From contig JADZEX010000029.1 in the NCBI GenBank assembly GCA_020850355.1, positions 1 to 64,000 of the forward strand: a stretch of 64,000 nucleotides of DNA, given 5' to 3'. The notes beneath the pieces are model-generated. The model had not been told where the DNA came from, made no database searches, and was given only the letters and a program-made list of their open reading frames with translations. How positions within the stretch are numbered: position 1 is the stretch's first letter; the number at the start of each line of letters is the position of its first letter. The translations under genes were made by a program, and so were the position numbers. Source of the DNA: Fimbriimonadaceae bacterium (lineage in GTDB: Bacteria; Armatimonadota; UBA10988). Positions 42,745 to 51,128 of this stretch are shown in pieces.

Positions 42745-44378
42745 AGCGGCTGCGCTGGGCCACTTGCCTGACCATGGTGCTAGCCCTGGCTGCCTGCAGC
42801 GGCGGCGGTGGCACGGGCGATGCTGGCGGTGGCGGTGGGGGCGGCGGGGGTGGCGGCACGGCCAACACTGCCAGCGTCGATGGCTACGCGCTCGGCGCCC
42901 ACCGACAGGCCCCCGCCGAGCAGACGCTGCTCACGACGGTCCTCGTCGAAGCCTACGCACTGCCCTTCAGTGGCAGTCGGCTGGCCTTCGCCAGCACCAA
43001 CTCCAGCGGCCGGTTTGTCTTCTCGGCGGCCGCCGGCAACGGCCTGCCGCCCGACCGCACGCTGCTGCTGCGCGCCACCGGCGGCACCCGCGTGGTTTCG
43101 GCAATCGTCAACACCATCGCCGGCGCGAGCAGTCGCAACCTCAATGAGACCACCCACATCGCGGCGTTGGCACTCCAGGATTCGACCGGCGCCGTCTCCG
43201 ATGCCAGCATCGCGCGCTACGAGCGGGCCGCGCGCGATCAGCTCAACACCGCCTTGGGCAGCGGCGCGCTGGACTACACGCAGTTGGCCAACCAGACCGC
43301 GGCCAACGCCCTGGCAACCGCCGCCGAGGCGGCGGTGACCGCAGGGACCGTGCCGAACAACCAGGCGCCGAGCCTCAGCCAGCTCCAGCTCACCCCGTCG
43401 CAGCTCGGCAAGGCTGGCGGCGCGGTCGAGATCAGCCTGCGCGCCAGCGACCCGGAGGCCGACACGTTGACCGCCGTGGCGCTGGTCTTCACGCCCGGCG
43501 TCAGCGCACCGCAGGTCGTCAACCTGGTCGGGGCCGGGGGCATCTTCACCGGCGGCTTCACCGCGGCGGCCAACAACACCTCGGAGACGCGCCTCCTGAC
43601 GGTCGTGATCGTGGTCGACGACGGCCAGCAGGCGACCACGCCAACCGCCGTGCGAACCGTCACGGTGTTGCCCGACGGGCGGGTGCTGCTCGACATCCTG
43701 TGCGAGACCTTGGTCGATGAACCGGCCTCGCGCGCGGCGGCGGTGGAGGCCTGGCGCACCGCGGCGACGCCTCGCTGGCGGCGCGGTGGGACGCGGGCGC
43801 GGCAGGTCAACGCCAACCAGTCGATCCGCGGCGCGACGGTGAGCGTGATCGACGACCCGACCATCACCGGCACCAGCGGCAGCGATGGGCTGCTGCTGCT
43901 TGAGGCGCCGCTGGCGCTGGCCGACGATGGGGCGATCGGTCTGCTGACCTCCATTGCCGGGCGGGTTACCTACCGCCAGTTCCTGCTCTTGCCGCAGAGC
44001 GTCACCCTGGCCGCCGGCGACCGCATCGAGGTGGACCTGGTGCTGGCGACGCAGGCGCAGTGGACGAGTGTGGCGAGCGACATCGGGCTCGGCAGTCTGA
44101 ACTGGGCGCTCGGGCCGCTGACCTCGTTCTTCAACGTCAGCGGCGCGCCGGGCCTGTCGGCCACGGCGGCCACCACGGTCCTGAGGTCGATCAGCTCAAC
44201 CGGCCGTACCGACGACTACGACTGGTTCGGCAGCAACCTGCCGGCCGGCGCCGTGACCGCCAGCGGGACCTTCACGCACCCAGTGCAGGCCAACACCAGC
44301 TTCGGCTACGGCCCGGCCAACCTGGCGCTGGCAGCCGGTCAAGTGGCCGCCGCCTCGGCGCTGCTGCCGCCCAGCTAG
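42741..44378 (+). CDS. Lipoprotein with poly-Gly linker and large exported domain
   Basis: A 545-aa predicted lipoprotein. The signal peptide ends at Cys19 (LALAAC) and is followed at once by a Gly tract (about residues 21-40). The mature domain starts ASVDGYALGAHRQAPA, with carboxypeptidase-regulatory-like GRFVFSAAAG and a middle Ig-like region (ASDPEADTLTAVALVF). Unknown role; it looks like a surface-exposed adhesion or scaffolding protein. Its ATG overlaps the alr stop by four bases. Confidence 0.75.
   Translation: MKRLRWATCLTMVLALAACSGGGGTGDAGGGGGGGGGGGTANTASVDGYALGAHRQAPAEQTLLTTVLVEAYALPFSGSRLAFASTNSSGRFVFSAAAGNGLPPDRTLLLRATGGTRVVSAIVNTIAGASSRNLNETTHIAALALQDSTGAVSDASIARYERAARDQLNTALGSGALDYTQLANQTAANALATAAEAAVTAGTVPNNQAPSLSQLQLTPSQLGKAGGAVEISLRASDPEADTLTAVALVFTPGVSAPQVVNLVGAGGIFTGGFTAAANNTSETRLLTVVIVVDDGQQATTPTAVRTVTVLPDGRVLLDILCETLVDEPASRAAAVEAWRTAATPRWRRGGTRARQVNANQSIRGATVSVIDDPTITGTSGSDGLLLLEAPLALADDGAIGLLTSIAGRVTYRQFLLLPQSVTLAAGDRIEVDLVLATQAQWTSVASDIGLGSLNWALGPLTSFFNVSGAPGLSATAATTVLRSISSTGRTDDYDWFGSNLPAGAVTASGTFTHPVQANTSFGYGPANLALAAGQVAAASALLPPS
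42796..42864 (+). repeat. GGC/GGT/GGG low-complexity tract (poly-Gly)
   Basis: Repeated Gly codons, interrupted by a TGDA segment, encode the linker behind the lipidated Cys. Such tracts can change length by slippage. Confidence 0.7.
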
Positions 44379-44394
44379 GGTCGGTGGGTCGCAG

Positions 44395-45036
44395 TCAGGC
44401 GCCCAGGCGCTGCTCCAGCCGTTCGATGGCGGCCTGCAACGATTGCTGGCGGCTGGTCGTCAGCACATCGCTCTGGGTCCGCTCGAGCACGGCGCGGACC
44501 ATGTCCAGGCGGCGCTTCAGACCGTAGGTGACCGCATCGGGGTAGTCGAAGGTGACCAGCAGGAAGTAGATCGCGTCGAGCAGTTCGACCCGCTGCTGTG
44601 CGGTGGCCTGATCGTGCCGCTGCAGCGCATCCAGTGTGGCACGGCGCAACTCGCCGGCCGCCTCGGCCAGGCCGTTGAGATAGGGCGCGGCCTCGATGCC
44701 CAGGCTGGCAGCGGTCGGCAGCGGGCCGGCGCTGACAAACGCCAGCACCAACGCGGCTTCGGCATACTCCTTCTGGGCATCCATCAGAAAGCCGCCGTAG
44801 TAGACTTCGCCGGCCGGCTGCGCGGCGGCGTTCATCGCCGCGGTCAGCTCGCCGCATTCGGCCAGGTGGCGCGCGGCCTCGGCCAGGTCGCCGCGGTGGG
44901 CCGCGCGGATGCTGCTGGCCGCCGCCCGGGTGACGTCGCGTTGCAGCCGGTAGGATGCCTCGCGGGCGCGGTCGCCCTGGTCAAGGCGACTGCGCACCTC
45001 GTCGACGGCGGTCTGCAGGGCAGCAATCAACTCCAT
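44395..45036 (-). CDS. Translin family protein (TRAX/translin-like)
   Basis: A 213-aa all-helical protein. REASYRLQRDVTRAAASSIR, EYAEAALVLAFVSAG, YLNGLAEAAGELRR and DAVTYGLKRRLDMVRAVLER follow translin and TRAX helix by helix. The E-x-x-E pair (Glu90, Glu93 in KEYAEA) that forms part of the TRAX RNase site is present, and a Glu near 125 occupies the Asp position. Translin-TRAX is an RNA-binding and RNA-cutting complex in eukaryotes; a role here is unknown. ATG 45036 lies inside the asparaginase end (10-base overlap) with AGGAG eight bases upstream. It is last in a GH36-asparaginase-translin run. Confidence 0.8.
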   Translation of the reverse strand: MELIAALQTAVDEVRSRLDQGDRAREASYRLQRDVTRAAASSIRAAHRGDLAEAARHLAECGELTAAMNAAAQPAGEVYYGGFLMDAQKEYAEAALVLAFVSAGPLPTAASLGIEAAPYLNGLAEAAGELRRATLDALQRHDQATAQQRVELLDAIYFLLVTFDYPDAVTYGLKRRLDMVRAVLERTQSDVLTTSRQQSLQAAIERLEQRLGA

Positions 45037-46055
45037 GCCGGGTCTCCTCGTTGCAGCTCTACCACCGCGCGCAGCTCACCGACCAGCGTGCCGCCGAGAT
45101 CGTGGACCGGCGGGCGGGCGTAGGCGGCCAACGCGTCCAGGTCGGCCTGCCGGATCACGTCGAGCTGGTGCAACACTGCCAGCATCAGCGGCGCGACCGC
45201 ACGGTGCGCACCATCGCGAATCTTCACGACCACCCCCAGCCGGCGCTCCGGCAAGCTGATCCCATGGACGCCCTCGGCGCCACTCTTGCCCAACACTCCG
45301 GGCCGCCGCCGGGCCAGTTGCACGTACCAGCCCTGTGGGTCGCCGAGCAGGCCCGGATGCGCCAGCATCGACTCGGCGGCCGCGGCCAGCGCCGGCGGCG
45401 TGAGGTTGTCGCCCCCGGGCGCCAGCCGCGCGAAGGCCGCCGCACAGGCTGCCAGGGGCGCGGCGTAGGTCGGCAGGCGGCAGCCGTCGATGCCAACCTC
45501 GACCTGCTCCAGCGGACAGGCCAGGAAGTCGGCCAGCCGGCGGCGCACGTGGGCCGTGAGGGGGTGGTCGACCTGCAGGTAGCTGGCCAGGTCCCAACCG
45601 CGGGCGCGACAGGCCGCCAGCATCCCGGCATGTTTGCCGGAGCAGTTGCCGTACAGCCGCGCCTGGGCCCCGGCGGTCGCCCGCAGCATCTGGCGTCCCT
45701 CGGCAGAAAACGGCTCGTGCGGCCCGTTCTGCAACTGGTCGACGCGGTTGCCGGCCGCCGCCAGGAGCCGCAGCACGGCGCCGCGTTGGGCGTCCGTGGC
45801 GCTGTGGCTGGCGCACATGATGGCCAGCTCGGGACTGCCCGCGGCGATGCCGAAGTGCGCCAGCCCGCACTCCCAGGCGGCGGCCGCCTGGAACGGTTTC
45901 CAGGCACTGCGCAGCCAACACGGCTCCTGCGGCTCGCCGGCCCAGGCCAGCAGGTGTGGGCCGGCGGCGGTCCACTGCACGGCGGCCACTTCGGCGGCAT
46001 GGAACGACTCCCGACCGCCGCCGCGCCGCACTTCGACTCCCGTCAGTAGCGCCAT
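45027..46055 (-). CDS. L-asparaginase II family protein (Rhizobium AnsA type)
   Basis: A 342-aa cytoplasmic asparaginase of the AnsA_2/Asparaginase_II family, unrelated to the E. coli enzymes. Motifs RSAWKPFQA, CASHSATD, NCSGKHAGML and GIDGCRLPTYA are those of the family, with the SxxK pair as catalytic candidates. It converts L-asparagine to aspartate and ammonia. ATG 46055 follows GGAGG by six bases, one base after the GH36 gene. The adjoining sugar enzyme suggests general catabolism of plant or microbial residues. Confidence 0.9.
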   Translation of the reverse strand: MALLTGVEVRRGGGRESFHAAEVAAVQWTAAGPHLLAWAGEPQEPCWLRSAWKPFQAAAAWECGLAHFGIAAGSPELAIMCASHSATDAQRGAVLRLLAAAGNRVDQLQNGPHEPFSAEGRQMLRATAGAQARLYGNCSGKHAGMLAACRARGWDLASYLQVDHPLTAHVRRRLADFLACPLEQVEVGIDGCRLPTYAAPLAACAAAFARLAPGGDNLTPPALAAAAESMLAHPGLLGDPQGWYVQLARRRPGVLGKSGAEGVHGISLPERRLGVVVKIRDGAHRAVAPLMLAVLHQLDVIRQADLDALAAYARPPVHDLGGTLVGELRAVVELQRGDPAWS

Positions 46056-46056
46056 C

Positions 46057-48057
46057 TCAGGCCTCCACCGTGTAGGCGTACCAGCCGAAGCTGTGCGACT
46101 GCGGCAGGTCCAGGGTCAGCCGGCCGCTGCCGTCGACGGTCACCCGTTGCGCGGTCGCGGCGCCCGCCAGCGGCGTCAACTGCAGCACCCGGCCGGCGAG
46201 GCCCCACAGGGCCAACTCGCCGCTGGCCTGCGGGGAGTGCTCGCGGAGCACCAGCAACTGCCCGCCGGCGGGCTGGTACGATTGGAACCCCGTCCAGCCG
46301 ACGCCGCACGGCGGGTCGCCGATAGGCAACAGGCAGCCGGCCTGTAGCGCGGCCTGCTGCTGGCGGTAGGTGGCCACCAGCGGTGCGATGGCGAAGGCCT
46401 CCGGCGGCAGGTTCTGGACCTCGCACCAGACCAGCGGCTGCGCCGGCATGGTCAAGGCGAAGGCGTACTCCCACGGCACCCGGTGCGGCGCCAACGCGTC
46501 GTCGGCGTACTTCGCGGCGTTGCGGCTGAGGTTCAGGAACTCCATTTGCAGGCGTTGTGTCGGCAGCCAGCGGGCCAACTGCCAGAGATTGCGCAGCGTC
46601 CAGTGGGGGTAGTAGTTGCCCCAGTCGGTGTAGCGATTCTCGACGAAGACGCTGCCGTACTCGGCCAGCCAGTGGTACCCGAACCGGCGCGAGGCGGTGG
46701 CGTCGAGGTTGAAGGTCACCTCGTAGTCGGTCGCCGCCAGCACCGCGTCGAAGATCCGCCGTAGATTGGTGTCGGCACGCTTGTCGGGGATGCTCACGCC
46801 GTCGATCTTGAAGACCCGGATGCCGTGTTGGTGGTACAGCTCAATCAGGGTCTGGGAGTCGTCCTGCCAGTGGGCATAGCTGTCGTCGCTGGACGGGTTG
46901 AACCAGAGGCAGACCTCGATGCCGGCGGCCCGTCCGGCGGCGACCACTGGGGCCAGACCACGCGGGAAGCGCTCGGGGTGGGGCGCCCAGTAGTCGGCGC
47001 GTTGCCAGATCCCCTCCAGCGAGCCCCCCGCCTCGGCCGAGTTGGCGGTCCGGCCGGCCTGCCAGCCGTCGTCCAGTTGGAGGTGCGTGATGCCGAAGCG
47101 TTGCCCGGCGGCGATCTCGCCGAGGGCGAACTGCTCGCTGACACGGCTGTCCTGGCTGCGGTCGCCCCAGGTGTTGGCCATCACGAACTGGTCGCGGCCC
47201 GGGCGCCAGACGCGCCGCGACATCTCGTAGGCGTGCAGCGCCAGCCGGACTCCCAGGTCGCCGTCGCCCAGGCCAATCACGGTACCGTAGGCGCGGGTCC
47301 ACTGCGCCTCGTCCAGGTCGTCGGGTCGCAGGCCCAGCCCAACCGCGACCAGATCACGGCTGTCTACCACGAAATCGCAACCGGGATAGGCCAACTGCAT
47401 ATCGGAGCAGGGCGCCTCACGCAGCACGAAAAAGCCGGCGCCGGAGAGCAGGTCGATCCCGCAGGCGACGTTGCCGACTTGGGCCGAGGGCGCGCGGTAG
47501 GGCAGCAGATCGGAGGTGTGGACCAACTGATTGCGCAGGTCGGTGACGTCGCTGAACGCGGCAACGGTCAGGCGGACGTGGCGCTGGCCGAGGTGCAACC
47601 GCTCGGTGACCGGGGCGAAGAAGCGGGCCTCGTGCGGCTGCGCCAGGCTGCCGGGGCTGGGCAACTGGTAGGCCCGCGGGGCGTTACCGGCGAACGGCCG
47701 GTGGGCGTGACCGCGCACGAACAGGTCGCTGGCGATGGCCGGCACGTCGTCGGTCAGCCGGAAGACGCGGCGCACTTCGAGGTGGTCGAGCCGGCAGGTC
47801 ACGGTGATGCGGAGGTGCGCCGGCCACGCAGCGTTCCCGGCGCGGCGCTCGACCTGGCAGTCGCCGGCGGCGCCCTCGGTCGGGCAGCCCGGCAGCAGCA
47901 GGTCGGGCCGGTCGCCGGGAAACGCCCAGACCGCTCCGCTGCGTTCGTCGCGCAGCTCCAGCGTCCGCAGCGCGCCGCCGTGCCAGCGGTAGACGCGGCG
48001 GATGGTGCCGGTCTGCAGGGCCAACAGGTCGCCGGCGAGCTGGGCTGCGGCGGGCAT
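46057..48057 (-). CDS. GH36-like alpha-galactosidase
   Basis: A 666-aa cytoplasmic GH36/clan GH-D-like enzyme. The N-terminal beta-sandwich (1-270) is followed by a TIM barrel with NTWGDRSQD, HLQLDDGW, CLWFNPSS and FKIDGVSIPDK, the last holding the expected nucleophile Asp; ENRYTDWGNYYPHW is near the acid/base position. I chose ATG 48057 because GGAG lies six bases upstream; ATG 48063 is adjacent to GGAG. No signal peptide. Substrate specificity is not determined. Confidence 0.8.
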   Translation of the reverse strand: MPAAAQLAGDLLALQTGTIRRVYRWHGGALRTLELRDERSGAVWAFPGDRPDLLLPGCPTEGAAGDCQVERRAGNAAWPAHLRITVTCRLDHLEVRRVFRLTDDVPAIASDLFVRGHAHRPFAGNAPRAYQLPSPGSLAQPHEARFFAPVTERLHLGQRHVRLTVAAFSDVTDLRNQLVHTSDLLPYRAPSAQVGNVACGIDLLSGAGFFVLREAPCSDMQLAYPGCDFVVDSRDLVAVGLGLRPDDLDEAQWTRAYGTVIGLGDGDLGVRLALHAYEMSRRVWRPGRDQFVMANTWGDRSQDSRVSEQFALGEIAAGQRFGITHLQLDDGWQAGRTANSAEAGGSLEGIWQRADYWAPHPERFPRGLAPVVAAGRAAGIEVCLWFNPSSDDSYAHWQDDSQTLIELYHQHGIRVFKIDGVSIPDKRADTNLRRIFDAVLAATDYEVTFNLDATASRRFGYHWLAEYGSVFVENRYTDWGNYYPHWTLRNLWQLARWLPTQRLQMEFLNLSRNAAKYADDALAPHRVPWEYAFALTMPAQPLVWCEVQNLPPEAFAIAPLVATYRQQQAALQAGCLLPIGDPPCGVGWTGFQSYQPAGGQLLVLREHSPQASGELALWGLAGRVLQLTPLAGAATAQRVTVDGSGRLTLDLPQSHSFGWYAYTVEA

Positions 48058-48105
48058 CGGCATCTCCGGTACTGCCTTCGCCGCCGCCGGGCCAGGGCCT
48101 GCCAG

Positions 48106-48135
48106 TTGCCGTGGCTGGGGCGGGGCGGGTAGACT
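48106..48135 (+). promoter_or_regulatory. Possible promoter for the alpha/alpha-barrel gene
   Basis: TTGCCG (48106-48111), 18 bp, TAGACT (48130-48135). The predicted start site leaves a very short leader, so the site needs support. Confidence 0.4.
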
Positions 48136-48151
48136 GAGTCGGGAGACCGCA

Positions 48152-49468
48152 ATGCCCGGACGGGTTCCTGGCGAGTGGGCCTGGCTGGCCCTGCTGTGGT
48201 TGGTGGTGCCGCTGCTGCTGGGGCCGGCTGGCCGAGCCCCGCGCGCTGCCACCCCGAGCGCCGACGACGAGGCCATCCGAGCGGCCTTTCTGCGCCACGC
48301 AGCCGACATCCCGGCCCGCTTCACGCCCGCGGCGGTGGCGCGGATCGAGGTGCCCGAGGACATCTGTTGGACCTGGTCGGCCTACCTCAAGGCGCTGCTG
48401 CTGGCCTCCGATCTGACCGCCGAGCCACTGCATCTGACCCGTTGCGGCGACGCGCTTGACACGCTGCTGACCCGGCTACGGACCGGGCCGGACGGCTTCC
48501 AGGGCTTCCGCGGCCTGCCGTTGCCGTTGTTCCGTAACCCGGCCACGCCGACCGCCGAGATGGACAACGACATCGCCGAGTTCGAGATCGTCGCGGTGAT
48601 CACGGCGCTGGCGGAACGAGTCCGGGCCCAGCCGAGCCTCCAGACCCAGCTCGGCCAGCGCGTCGACGGGTGGCTGAAGCTGGCCCGCGAGCAACTGGCG
48701 GGCCCGAAGTGGGACCGCCGCGGGTTGTGGCAGGAGCTGCCGCAGGGCGGCGCCGTGATGCGGATGCCGGCCGAGTGCGGCAACGGGCGCGACAGCCTGA
48801 CCAACCCGCACAACAAGCAGTCGAAGATCTGTCGCACCTACCTGGCGCTCTACCGCGTCACCGGCGAGGCGGACTACTTCCGGCGCGCGGTGCGGCTGGG
48901 CACCCGCTTCAAGCGCACGATCCGCCGCGACGGCGAGCGCTATCTCTGGCACTACTGGGACCCGGCCGGGCCCTGGGACTACCGCGCCGACCAACCCGCC
49001 GTGACGAAGCACTGGGTCGGTCCGGAACACCGCGGCGGCTACCACGCGCTGACCGTGGCGATGGCGGTCGAGCTGTACGACCACGGCGTGGTCTTCGATC
49101 GCGCCGACCTGGAGGCGATCCGGCGGACGCAGTTGGAGGTCTGCTGGAACGGCAGCCTGACCGACCCGGTCTACCGCAAGACCGACGGCGGCCAGCCGGA
49201 GGCGGGGCAGGGCGCGATGGTGGCGACTTCGCTGGCGCGCCTGGAGCCGCGGCTGGTGGAGCTGCTGACCGGCCCGACGGCGACCGCCGAGCGTTTGGCC
49301 AGCCGCGACCATGGCTGGCGCGGTCTGGTCGGCGCGACCGACTACCTGGCCCTGAAGTACCTGCCGCAGCCGCCGCCCGAGCCGACTCGCCAGCGCTACC
49401 GCGAGCAGTTCTGCGCCGACCCGGCCAACGCCGCCTGGCTGGCGCAAGTGGCCTACCGGGTGCCCTGA
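48152..49468 (+). CDS. Exported (alpha/alpha)6-type protein of unknown function
   Basis: A 438-aa protein. It has a hydrophobic export signal (WAWLALLWLVVPLLLGPAGRAP), then helical repeats with motifs such as YLKALLLASDLT, KQSKICRTYLALYRVTGEAD and RYLWHYWDPAGPWDYR, which resemble six-hairpin toroids of polysaccharide lyases or unsaturated glucuronyl hydrolases. No catalytic residue can be assigned. It diverges from the GH36 gene by 94 bp and overlaps the end of the convergent sialidase by 16 bp. Confidence 0.6.
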   Translation: MPGRVPGEWAWLALLWLVVPLLLGPAGRAPRAATPSADDEAIRAAFLRHAADIPARFTPAAVARIEVPEDICWTWSAYLKALLLASDLTAEPLHLTRCGDALDTLLTRLRTGPDGFQGFRGLPLPLFRNPATPTAEMDNDIAEFEIVAVITALAERVRAQPSLQTQLGQRVDGWLKLAREQLAGPKWDRRGLWQELPQGGAVMRMPAECGNGRDSLTNPHNKQSKICRTYLALYRVTGEADYFRRAVRLGTRFKRTIRRDGERYLWHYWDPAGPWDYRADQPAVTKHWVGPEHRGGYHALTVAMAVELYDHGVVFDRADLEAIRRTQLEVCWNGSLTDPVYRKTDGGQPEAGQGAMVATSLARLEPRLVELLTGPTATAERLASRDHGWRGLVGATDYLALKYLPQPPPEPTRQRYREQFCADPANAAWLAQVAYRVP

Positions 49469-51081
49469 GCCAGCTTCGCGTCGACCTCGTCCAGGCGGAA
49501 CCGCACGCTCACCACGGAGTGCTTCTCACCAGCGGCCAGCGCGGCGTAGGTCGTCGCCACGAAGGTGCCGTCGGGCAGCAGCTCCAGGCCGGGGTAGCCC
49601 AGGTCCACCTTCACCGGACTGCTCAGCAGCCGCAGCCGGCACTGGCCCTCGCGGTTCTGGCGCAGGTCGTCCCAGGTGCCGACCCAGCCAACGAAGTCGC
49701 CCCGCGTCGGGCTGCCGTCGGCCATGTCGCGGAAGACCATCACGATCCGGCCGTCCGGCGCGTAACGCGCCAGGTGACGGTCGCCGGTGAGGCTCGCCGG
49801 CAGCTCCACCGGTGGGTCCCAGGTGGCGCCGTCGTCGCGGCTGAAGAGCGCCCAGGAGTTGTACCAGCGGTGGTTCTCACGCAGCAGGCAGACCAACTCG
49901 CGGCGGTCGGGTGAGCGGAGCAGGGTCGGCTCGCAGAGGAAGCGGTGATCGTTGGCGAAGACCAGCCGCTCGCCGCTCCAGGTCAATCCGCCGTCGGCCG
50001 AGATGGCCTGATAGACGCCCGGCGTGGCGTCGCGGTCACCCTCGTGGCCGCGGTGGTAGATCGCCAGCAGGCGCTGCCCGGCCAGCGGCTCGATGGTCAA
50101 TGGCGCCACGACGCAGTGCAACCCGTTCGGCCGCATGTCCGACCAGGTCAGGCCGGCGTCGGTCGAGACGCTCTGGTACATCGCCCCGTTGCCGGCGAAA
50201 ACGAACAGCCGCGCGACGCCCTGCGGGTCGACCAGCCGATGCAGGCAGGGGCAGTTCTTGACCGTCGTCCAGCTCGCCGGCACCGGCACCAGGTCGCCCC
50301 ACGTCAGGCCGCCGTCGGTGCTGCGCTTGAGCGGGCCGCAGTGCCCGCCGTGGCCGATGGTCCAGGTGGCCAGCAGCGTGCGGCCGTCGGGCAGCAACAC
50401 GGTGGTCGGGTGCCCCTGGTAGACCTCGCGGCTGCCACGAGCAACGACCACCTGCCGGCCGGCCTCGCCGCTCAGGTCGACCACCGGAATCGTGAAGTTC
50501 GGCGGCATCTGCCGCGCTGGGGGCGGATCGCCCAGGGCCCCCGCAATGCGACACTCGGTGATCCGCATCGTCGCCCGCCAGGGCCGGAAGCCCACCTCCA
50601 TCGCGCGGGTCGGGTTCCAGGCCTGTTGCACCACCTCGACGCCGTCGATCCGGATGCTCAGCCGGCCGGCCTGGTGGATCACCTCCAGCCGAAAGGGCTG
50701 CCCGTCGACCACCCGCCGCGCCGGGTTGCGGAGCGCGCCAACTCGCGACCACCACAGCCCACCGCTCAGGAACATCTCGCCGTCAGCGCCCTCGAAGCCG
50801 CAGTGGCTGGTCCGGTCGAGCACCAGCGACGCGGCGCTGCGGGCCAGCCCATCGATCTGCAGCCGGGCGCTGAGGTGGAAGTCGCCGGGGCCGAGCGCGC
50901 GTTCGAACCAGACGATGCGGTCGACGCCACCGCCCACCAGCGCGCCGTCGAGCCGCTCCCAGGGCGGGCCCTGGTAGCGGCCGGCGACCAGCCGGCCGTC
51001 GACAATGAAGTCGTGCAAGGTTGCCTCCGGGGCGCCCAGCGCGGGCAGCAGGCAGCCACCCAGCAACAGTCCCATGCGCAT
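49453..51081 (-). CDS. Exported sialidase / BNR-repeat glycosidase-like protein
   Basis: A 542-aa protein. A signal peptide (MRMGLLLGGCLLPALGAPEA) and an N-terminal beta-sandwich (about 20-190) precede a sialidase-type propeller that has four Asp-boxes: STDGGLTW, STDAGLTW, SADGGLTW and SRDDGATW. YHRGHEGDRD and CEPTLLRSPD lie where GH33 catalytic groups are expected, but I cannot assign the Tyr/Glu/Asp with confidence. ATG 51081 follows a weak AGGA; ATG 51075 is an alternative. The gene follows the TIM-barrel enzyme on the same strand by 47 bp. Confidence 0.8.
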   Translation of the reverse strand: MRMGLLLGGCLLPALGAPEATLHDFIVDGRLVAGRYQGPPWERLDGALVGGGVDRIVWFERALGPGDFHLSARLQIDGLARSAASLVLDRTSHCGFEGADGEMFLSGGLWWSRVGALRNPARRVVDGQPFRLEVIHQAGRLSIRIDGVEVVQQAWNPTRAMEVGFRPWRATMRITECRIAGALGDPPPARQMPPNFTIPVVDLSGEAGRQVVVARGSREVYQGHPTTVLLPDGRTLLATWTIGHGGHCGPLKRSTDGGLTWGDLVPVPASWTTVKNCPCLHRLVDPQGVARLFVFAGNGAMYQSVSTDAGLTWSDMRPNGLHCVVAPLTIEPLAGQRLLAIYHRGHEGDRDATPGVYQAISADGGLTWSGERLVFANDHRFLCEPTLLRSPDRRELVCLLRENHRWYNSWALFSRDDGATWDPPVELPASLTGDRHLARYAPDGRIVMVFRDMADGSPTRGDFVGWVGTWDDLRQNREGQCRLRLLSSPVKVDLGYPGLELLPDGTFVATTYAALAAGEKHSVVSVRFRLDEVDAKLAQGTR

Positions 51082-51128
51082 TGTGCCTGGTCCTGCCCGG
51101 CCATTTCGCCACAGTGCGCGGCGACCCT

